Positions 26,901 through 37,200 of a DNA stretch of 64,000 nucleotides are shown here, piece by piece. The stretch's first letter is position 1; every line of letters begins with the position of its first letter. Below the pieces are notes generated by a model that saw only the letters and a list, made by a program, of their open reading frames with translations, searched no databases and was not told where the DNA came from. The DNA lies in assembly GCA_946811695.1 (NCBI GenBank), contig OX328125.1, positions 97,565,710-97,629,709 of the forward strand, written 5' to 3'. The translations under genes and the position numbers were made by a program. This DNA is from Gonocerus acuteangulatus (taxonomy: Eukaryota; Arthropoda; Insecta; Hemiptera; Coreidae).

Positions 26901-29900
26901 TTTTTAAAAAAATGCATTGAAATCGGTTAAGATGTAGAGACTGTAGATATTTTGAAACGCAATATGTGGTTTGGTGCTGTTTTGCTTGTCGGCCCAAAAT
27001 CGGTCTAGAAACAAACAAGTTTGAACGGGAATCGGTGGCCATCGGATCGGGTTGGGTTGGGACCAATGTATGCACCTCCATTGAGATGCATGTGTTTCTT
27101 TTTCTTTCGACAGACGGTGGAATCTGATCGGATCTGATCCAATGTAGATGCCCCCTAAGGAGGGAATAAAGATAGCAGACCTACATACCTATATCATCTT
27201 GGGGAAGAGCTTCTCGTGATAAATGTGACGTAAACTAACTCTTTTACTGGTTTTCCTCCATTTTATAAATCCTTTATCCCCTCCTACTTCGGTTCCTAGC
27301 TCTATCTAAGGAGATTTGTGAATAATTTCAAGAGATTCCTATTCAACGTGCGTAAAGTGTCCCCATAAAAAGATCTCTTCTCTAGCACGTGTATGTCAAA
27401 GTACTGAGAATCTGCATCTGCACATTCCGATATCAGACGTACCTTATTAATAAGCTCAACAGCGATATTTCACCCTTATCACTCATCCTAGCCCAAGGGA
27501 ATAAGGCAGCTTTAGGTTCTGGACATTTTTTTTTTCATTCCTTATAAATTGAACATTCAGAGTACAGCAATGTTCGACGATATTAAATATTAACAATTAC
27601 AAAACTGGATTTGGCAGTATGAAAATTCCTAATTTAATGCTTTGCAGACATTTTATTAATGTATGTTATTCTTATCATTATTCTCCTCCTATCTAGAGTG
27701 GATCTGGGAGCGAGCCACCTGCAAAGAAAGCTAAGCTCAAGCCTGAACTTGCTGAAGTTTCTGAAGAAGGAGGTGAGTTATTTCTCCCCTTATTGTCTAG
27801 TTTTTAATCACATCATAACAGAACTTCTTAGAATGTCAATTTCGAGTATTAACATTGATAGTATTTGTTCAAAGGCCTTATGTGTGAAGGACTATAGTTA
27901 TAAATTTCTTGAAGGAGAATGTCTATGAATTTCCATGCTTTTACTAAATTTCTAACATTACGATGTAAGTTAAACTAAAAATTAGTAATGTCAGAAAGAC
28001 ATATATTTAAAAAATTTCAGCTTTATATTTATTTATTTTTTGTTTTGAGTCACTAGACGCCTCTTCATGTCTAGCAACACAAAACATGTAGAACACAAAA
28101 TAAATAAACAATGTATGAAAGTTGAAGTTTTTTTAATATATGACCTTCTGCCATTTTAAAATACATTATTGAGAACAAAGGTTCACAACGTTTGATTCAG
28201 TTTTGGGCATAATCATGATTACGATTATAATCACAAGCTTTCAAGATGTAATTACAATTACGATTATCACCACAGACCCCACACCCCATAATCCTAATTA
28301 CATGAGTGATAACGATTAAACTTGTAATCACATCTTTGGTTATAATTACACTCGTAATCGCTACTTTTTTCCGTAATTGCAACTGTAATTACGAATATAT
28401 TCTGTGATTACAACTGTAATCAAAACCTTTCTGTGATTATCTACATAATCACAACTTTTTCTACAATTACCACTGTAATCCCAACGTATTTTATTTTTAT
28501 AAATTAGACTGCTATTACTTTATTCTTATCAGTAATTACCGTAATACCAACGGATGACAAAGTTTCAACCCTTCATATCTATGACTCTCATTATCTTGAG
28601 GCGAATAGTTTTTCAATTCTCCAGCTCAGATGTATGTTGTGTTTGAGATCTTTCTTTCATAATTACTGAGAAAGATGTGATTTCGTTCATAATCCCAGAA
28701 AGGTTATGATTACAGTTATAATCACAAAAAAAAAAAGTTGTCATTACACTTGTAATCACAGGCATAATCACATAAACGGCTGTGATCGCAGTTATAATTA
28801 CAGAAAAATATTGTGATTACGAGTGTAATTACAGAAAAATGTTGTGATTACGAGTGAAATGTTAATCAAAGTTGTGATTACTAGTGTAATCATAATCGCA
28901 CTTGTAATTACAATTTTTTTTTTTTTTTTTTTTTTTTGTGCATCGACTTCCGGGGGCATTAGCACATGTAATTACTATTGTAATCGTAATCATCTCTCCA
29001 GGGTCTTTGAGTCAAACCAGTGTTGGGCATAATCATAATTACAATTACGATTATAATCACAATCATATCTCCACGGAGGATTTAAATTTAAGAAGTTGAA
29101 AAATATAAGAAGGTCTACGGGATTGAATTACTTGGTAAAGGACTGAGCTGAGGAAGTACTGATGACGATAAAGAGGGAATAGCCAATTTAGCTCCTGGTA
29201 GAAATGTGATATGTGGGAGTCTCTGGGGATCCCGAGGATAAAACGAATGAAACAGTTCATGAGGCGTTTGAGTTTTGCCTCGAGATCGCCAGAAAGTCCA
29301 CCGTACACCAAACAACCATAGTCAAACTGGGGGAATAATAGGAAAGTTACGAGGAGTTGACGGGTCTTTGTTGGCAGGAGATGGCGGGAGAGGTTGAGCT
29401 GTCTCAGGATAAATATGGACCGACGGGAAATTTGGGAAATATGATTTTTCCAGGAAAGGTTCTGATCAAATATGATCCCAAGATTTTTAACTGATTTACA
29501 ATATTTTATAGGGATGCTGTTAAGGTAAAGGGCTGGAAAAGGGGAAGTAGAACTTATGAGGGATTGGGAGCCTATAACAATGGCTTTGGATTTGTCTGGA
29601 TTCAGGGAAAGCTTATTAGCTGCGGCCCAAGCATTGATGTTATTAAGATCTACTTGCAGCTTGTCTACAGCATCTCGTAGCAAAGAGGGCTTAAAGGATA
29701 GGTAGATTTGGGTATCATCAGCGTAAAGATGAAACTTGGAATGAACTATGGAAAGAGGAAGATCATTGATGTAAACAGAAAATAGAGTTGGGGATAACGA
29801 GGAGTCCTGGGGTACACCACGGGAAAGAGGAAGAGGGCTAGAAGGATTGCTGTCGGGGATGACCACGTATTGGGATCGATTGGATAGAAAGGATTGGAAC

Positions 29901-31216
29901 CAGCTAATGGCACTGTTGGAAAAGGAAAGAGATTGGAGTTTGGTGAGGAGGATTTGATGGTCTACGGTATCAAATGCTTTTGAAAAATCTAGGAGAACTA
30001 GAATAGTGAGTTGATGGTTATCTATGGCAGTTTGAATGTCATGGGTGATTTTTTTGAGCGCTGATTGAGTGGAGTATGACGGACGGAAGCCAGACTGGAG
30101 AGGCTTAAGGAGATTATTTTGTTCAAGGTGGTTGGATACTTGAGATTGGACCAGGCGCTCTAAAGGTTTGGAAAGATTGGATAGAAGGGAGATAGGACGG
30201 AAATCCTTCGGAGAGCAGGGGTTTGATATTTTGTTAAGAGTTTGACATTTCATTTTTTGCTGCTACAATAAATAAACAAGTTCAAGTAGCCAAAAAAATG
30301 TTATTGGTTTTGATTATTGCTACTCATTATCATTATAGTTTCAGAACGTGAATGGCTTTACAAGAAGTGTGTAGCTGCTTTGGAACTGTGTAAAAAAAGG
30401 TTTCCTGAACATTATAAATCGACGTACCATTTGGCTCATTTCTTTTTAAAATCTAAAACATTTAAAAACAATGAAAAAGTAAAGGATCTATTACTTGGTG
30501 CAACTGGATTATTCGCTGAAAGAAAACCGACAAACTTTTTTAATGTAAGCATAATAGATTAACGATATTTATTTTGGTAATCATACTTTATAATATTATA
30601 TACATGAAAGTATTAATACTTATGAAAGTATTAATATTTCATAATATGAAATCATATTTTTAGCTATTGAGGCTGGCTTTCAAATTCTATTTCTTGCTTG
30701 TAGGGTATTTGGAGAATCCCGAATGGAGAGATAGATCGGCCGGGTAGTTTTGCAGCGCATATGGGAAGATCGACACTATTGCTTCTAGAATTTCTTCGAG
30801 AGACTAATGACTACGGCCTCCTATTTGATTTGGCACTGCATTTGAAAATAACGCCTGAAGCTGAAAAGTATGTTTCAGATTGTAAAGTGTTTGATAAGTA
30901 TTTAGATAAGTATTTGTACAAGAAATTTCCTTCAGAAGCCATTTTATCTTTGTATCTTTCCCTTTTCTCGAATTCGGAAGTTATATCCCCCACACGTAAT
31001 TTTGTAAAAATCAAAATTTTATTTTGTGTTTTATACTGATTTTTTAATTTATTTTATTTTTAGCGTGGTCCATAGGGAGGAAACCTGCTTATGAGGTTGA
31101 CCTCATGACGCAATCCAGATGTGCCAGTTAAAAAATTTCACGTTTCAGATCCCATGGACCACGAACATAACAGTGGTTCAAATTTGTATGTGTGTGTGTG
31201 TTTGTGTATATGTATA

Positions 31217-31266
<50 letters not shown>

Positions 31267-34200
31267 GTTTCATTTGGAGTCAAGATATAAGGGAAAAAAT
31301 GCTTATTAATAAACATGAAAAGATTTAGGTTCTTCGTATATTTTCTTAAATAATCTCAAAAACTGTGAAAATCATGGTAAGTGGAAGGCGACCATTCGAA
31401 AGCTTACTAAATTCTCTACAAAAAAGGTTTTGAAGCAATTTTCAATGGGACGATTTCAATTGGAGAAATAAGTGCATAAAACTTTGAAATTGTTAGTTTT
31501 GTTCTTTCCAATGGGTTTTTGTCTCTTCTAACTTGTTGCTTTTTTTAATTGCATTTAACTGTGAAATGAGTACTTTAGTAAAACAAGGTAAGAAAATGAG
31601 AAACGTTGTTTTAGTGTTTCCGAGGGCAAACGTTGAGACAGAGGATGGAGTAATTTCTGATTAGGATACTGACAATTTCTTGTTGTGGCGCCTCTTAATT
31701 CCTGAGTGTGCCAACAAAATCCGAACATTACTTTTATATTATAACTGAAATTTAAAGTTTTAATCTTTTAATAATTGAATTGTAATTTTTGCCAATATAG
31801 ATGATATCAGTTTGGTAATTAACGATCAATTCTTCATAAAAGTTTATTTAGGTTGATTCTTTAAAGTAGGTTTTTTAATTTTAGGGAGCAACTCCTGCTA
31901 GTTACTTCAAGAATCCATTGATCCTTCCCCATCCTCACCTTCAACTTATAAATAAATATGTTTTTAAATTGTAAAAAGTGCCTATTTTATTCTTTTTAAC
32001 AGGAAGTACATAAGAGACGGTGAGAGAGAAGAATTGAGCAGAGAGGCAGCAACACTTTGTGTGCAGGTCCTGAGAAAGAAAATCCCGCAATTGGAAAAGG
32101 AAGAGTTAAGCAAATTTATTTTGGAAATCTACAGTATGCACAGGCGAGCATATAAAAGCAACCTTCCTAAGTTCTCCAGTGTCCTTACCGAGGCTTATCT
32201 AAAACTCACGAACAACCAGGTGAGAAATCAGTTCTTTAAATCCTTATATTTCTTAAGGGGTAATTCAACCTTGTAACTTTTTCTTACCATATTTTTATGG
32301 GCTAAAATTCTTCCTTAACTAATCAAATATTATATATATGCGAAGGAAAATTTTTTAAATGGGCAAAAAATATGATTTTCCGAGCGAAGTCCCGGTGCCC
32401 AGTGTACGCAATGCTCATTTGAAGATAATTTTTTGAGCGAGGTTAGATTGGTCCCTTTTTAATTGAAGTTTTTTTGGTCCTCCTTCAATACATTTCAAAA
32501 TTAAAACACATTTTTACAATCTATATTACAAATATATCTATTATTATCATCTATCTCTATATATCTATCTATATATAAAAAAAAAAAATTAAATACGAAA
32601 AAAATTAACACATTAAACTTTAAAGTCGTTTTCTTCAAACTATGTTTCTTCTTTTGCCCGATCAACTTCAGATTTTAACTGCAGATTCCTAATGATATTT
32701 GATAGTAAAGTATGAAGGATTTTTTCGATTCATTAAATTATAATGATTTTATGACCGATTTTTGATGTTTTTTTAATAGAAAATGAATAATTGTTCACCA
32801 TTTTCGAAAAAAAATAAATATTTCTTAAAAATCCTACATGCTTTACTACTCGTAGATTTAACCTTCTTCTTTCGAAATAATTTCAGTTTTTCGTTCTAGA
32901 TTAAAAATTTCCGTCTGCAGACTATCGCCCGTGAAAAAAGGGGGTCCAGAACTCAATTATTAATTTTCAGTACTGGTCGTTATTTTTACATCGTTGGAGT
33001 GAACCTCGGTAGATATCATGCCCAACTAATAAGTATTTGTTATAATGTTTACGTAGCATTTGTTGTAAAGAAAAAGGAAAATCATTCCAATGGAAGTTGG
33101 GGTTAACTCTGGAAAAAAAATAACAATAATTTAGTCACAAATATAAAAGAGCCAAACTACTCATGTTTATTTTGTAATTATATAGGTTTTTAAAGCACCG
33201 TCTTCAAGAATGTGGCATAAACTAACCACCTTTCTATATAAAGGTTTTGTAATTGAATATAGTACGAATAATCTTGTGTCTATTTCTGTTTGTTTTAGGG
33301 AGGAAATGAAGGTGCAACTTTGGACAATGCAGTACGTTACTGTATCCAACAAATTCATTTAGAACGTCAACAAGCAAACACTCCACAACAAATCCAGACA
33401 AATTCGATGTCATTGCCGCCTGCTTCGACTCCACCAACTAATACACAAGCACCAAGCCAGCCAACACAGCAAATCCAGCAGCCTCCACAGCTACAAGTTC
33501 AATCCCAAACTCAACAGCAAGTTGCTGCACCTGCGAGCAGTGCTACCCCTTCGTCTCTTTCTAGCCCTGCTTCATCACAAGAAAGTACTCCACTACCTGG
33601 GATTTCGGTAATGTATTAACTCACCTTAGTCCACTAGAAGAATTGTTTAGGAAGCAAGACATAAACACTGGCACCTCCCCCAATTATATGATGGAGACCT
33701 GCATATATGCTCCATTTTCCCACCATTTATATGTATGCGCTTACAATTTATACTTCCATGCTGGAAGAATTATACCCATAATTATACCTTAAGATTTGTT
33801 TTAATGTGCTGGGTTAGCACTTGCCAGCGTTTCTTACATGTCACCTCTTGCATCGCTTTCTGGGCAATCAAAGTAAGTTAAAAAAAAATGGCATGTCGAA
33901 TTTGCTAGTCTTTAGGCTGAACTACGAATAACCATTCCCAGTTCTGTGTTTTATTTATAACATCCATTTATAATGATATGTGGTCAGCAAAAATGTACTT
34001 TAATCTTGTATCAGATAAATTTTAGTTTTCCAATTAAATTTTTTGGGGTGAAATTTCCACTAAAACAATTTTAGTGCTTACCTTTTTTGTGTTAATAAGT
34101 AGGGGGGTACACTTTTTATAGATTTACAAATGCAGCGAAATGGATCAAACCATGTTTTAGACGATATATCTAACCATTTCCAGGACAAAAGGATATAACT

Positions 34201-37200
34201 AGTTTTCCTTACTAATTTTCGGTTTGCATACTCAGAAATGGAGGATTCAGTTGAAAATTGTTCCTGTTGTTTAACATTCACCCAAACTAAGATATTTCAA
34301 TCCTGGCCATGTTTCAAGTTAAGGAAGTACAGTAAGACCTCCATTATCCGGGATTCCAATTAACCGGGGTCTGGATGGGGGAATTTTTATTTTTATTCCT
34401 TCTTGAAATATTAAGTACATACAAACATATTTATTGCATTATTTTTATCAACTAAAACATTTGATTTCATAATTATGTATTAAATATTTGTATGTATGTA
34501 ATGACGATTATGTACATAAATATGAAATTAAATTAATTACATACATTGTAAACTAACAAATGGAAAAACAGTGCTGTTTTCAGCCTTAGAAATAAGTGCT
34601 TAAAACCTCAAAAGTGTCGGTTTCTTTAATTTATCAGTTTTTACTCCCATCTCCCGCATGAGAATCGAAGGCTTTAGCCACAAGACCACTGGGAGACCCA
34701 TTTTTTCTTGTTGTTTTTATAATTAATTTTAGCAGTAAAATTAATTTGCTTTTAAAACAAGACACTTTAAATGATAACAAATTTTTGGTCGTTTTTAATA
34801 GAACTTTTCGACCTGAAGTCAAAAAGGTCGAGTAAGTAATTTCTGCTACTTTAAGTTTTCAGTACATAATGGTACTTAGCTTAAAGATTTCATTAGATTA
34901 GGTGTTTAACGTTTTTTAAAAAATATTAAGTAAACTTATTCCAAGCGTTCCAAATGACACCAGGTATAAGAAGTTATGAAAATGCACTAAAGTGGCGGAG
35001 TCCCTGTGAGTCAGACTTTTTTTATAAAGCATGAGCATATACCCATAATTTACAGTCTAACTCCATATTTATGCCTCTTCTATTTATGTTTTAAAAATAT
35101 AATTTTTATTTAGCATACACTTTTGGTCCAATAGATCAATAATATAACGGTGGTTCAAATTTGTATATATATACATGTTTGTCTGTTCGCTCTCTAGCTG
35201 GCTCAAAAATGGTCCGATTTTGATGAAATCTTTTGTCTATTTTGAAAGGTCAAATTCGTTAAACAGCAGATTCCGTCCTCCGGAAGGTGCTTTTTGGAGC
35301 AAAATTCGCACGAAAAAAATCAGAAAGTTTAAATTTTCGAGTTCATATGCTTGCAGGTACTTGTTTTATAGGTCTCTTAATGTAGAAAAACAAATGGAAT
35401 CATTTTTAAAGCGATATCTGTAACTGTTTTTGAGAGACATTGAAACATCTAATTTTCCAAACTAATTTTCAGTTTGGGTATTCAGAAACGAGTAATTCAG
35501 TTGAAACTTGTTCCAGACGTTTGATATTCATCTAATCTATGATAGGTAAATTTTGGTTCTTTTTGGAGTTAAGGAAGTACTAGAAATAAAGTATTTCATT
35601 AACAGGCATGATAAGTTTTGGAATTTTCGTATATTTTCTAAAATATCTCGAAAACTGTTGGGAAATCGTGCTAAGTGGAAGATAACCATTTGAAAACTTA
35701 CTAAATTTTTTAATGTAATTTTTGATGGGGTGATATCAATCGCAGAAATAAGGACTAGAAAATTTGCAATAGTTACTTTTGCTCTTTTGAACTGGTTTTT
35801 GTATCTGTTTACCTAACGTTTTAACTGTTTGTTGCTTATTTTGACTGCATTTAACAGTAAAACAAGTATTTGACTAAAACAAGGCAAGAAAATGTGAAAC
35901 ATTATTACAGTGTTTCCAAGAACGAACGTTTAGGAGGTGGGGGAAGTCGCCATGATACTGTCAGTTTCCTGTTGTGGCGCCTTAACTCTATTTTCTCTTC
36001 GAGATTTTATTTTATATTATTCACAAACCCGCACCAATAACTGCTACTATTACTTTACTTATAGCACTAGGGACACAAACGAAACCGCCCTAAGATGACG
36101 CAGTGCCTGTGCGTTGGACTTTTATTTTTTACATATTTATGCGATCTTCCACTATATCGCACTGGTTGCATAAATAAATATCTTCTTGTCAACAAAAATC
36201 CACAAAAATAAAGATTGAACAACTATCAGAATTCATAGAAGAGTAACAGAATATAAAGTTTAGTTTCTAACTTTATTAATGGTTTTTCAAATCTCTAGCT
36301 TGTAGATTTTGTGATTCTTGCCACCCACAAAAACTTTCATGATTACCAAGAGGTACTGTAGAACTTTGCTATCTGTCATAGGCCTGTAATAAAGGTTTTC
36401 GATAGGAGGGTCAGAAGTAATATGAGAAGAATTTATTAGTTTTGTATGAATATTCAGAATAGAACTCCTGATGTCTTTTGGGCTGCAGTCTCTCCTTCAA
36501 TGAGTTCTGTTAGTTAGTTTCCAATGAATAGATAGCTGTAGTAACACTGAAAAGTATAGTTTTTAGTTATTTAAAAAGTTAATAGTATAAGAATCTACAA
36601 TTGTCTTAATCATTAGTACCAGTATAAGATTAAAACTTCCCAGTGTTTATGTGTTGTTTGTTTATTTTAGGTGTTCCACCTATCAGGCTCTTAAGCAATA
36701 TTTTTTTATGCGTCAATATTAATAACACTTTTTCTTATATTCGAATGCTTCTTTCTTGTTGTAGGCACCTACAATGGGGAGTGTAGCTAGACGAGGTGCT
36801 AGAACCGGAACTACAAGGAAACCTCGTGGACGTCCACCAGGAAGTACTGCAGTTCCTCGACTACCTCGAGGAATGTCAGTATCAACATATGTCTCTTTCC
36901 AAAATGAATTACTGCGCCATTATTCACAGCAGAATGCAGAGTTGGCGAGACAACTAGCTGCTCAGTCTGTATCTGCTCAGGGGCAAGCGAGCACGCCATC
37001 AGGGAGTTCAGTTCTCAAGGATCGGCCTAGTTTATCTATAACGCCTTTAAAAGCGACAGGAGCCAGCCCGGTAAAGCCTCCTTCTGCTACAAGCCCGGTG
37101 AAACAGACTCCCGTTAATACGGCTTCGCCTATATCAGTGTCTGTAAGCCGAAAAACTAGTAGCCAATACAAACCACAAAAACCAGCACCTCCTTCGCCCG

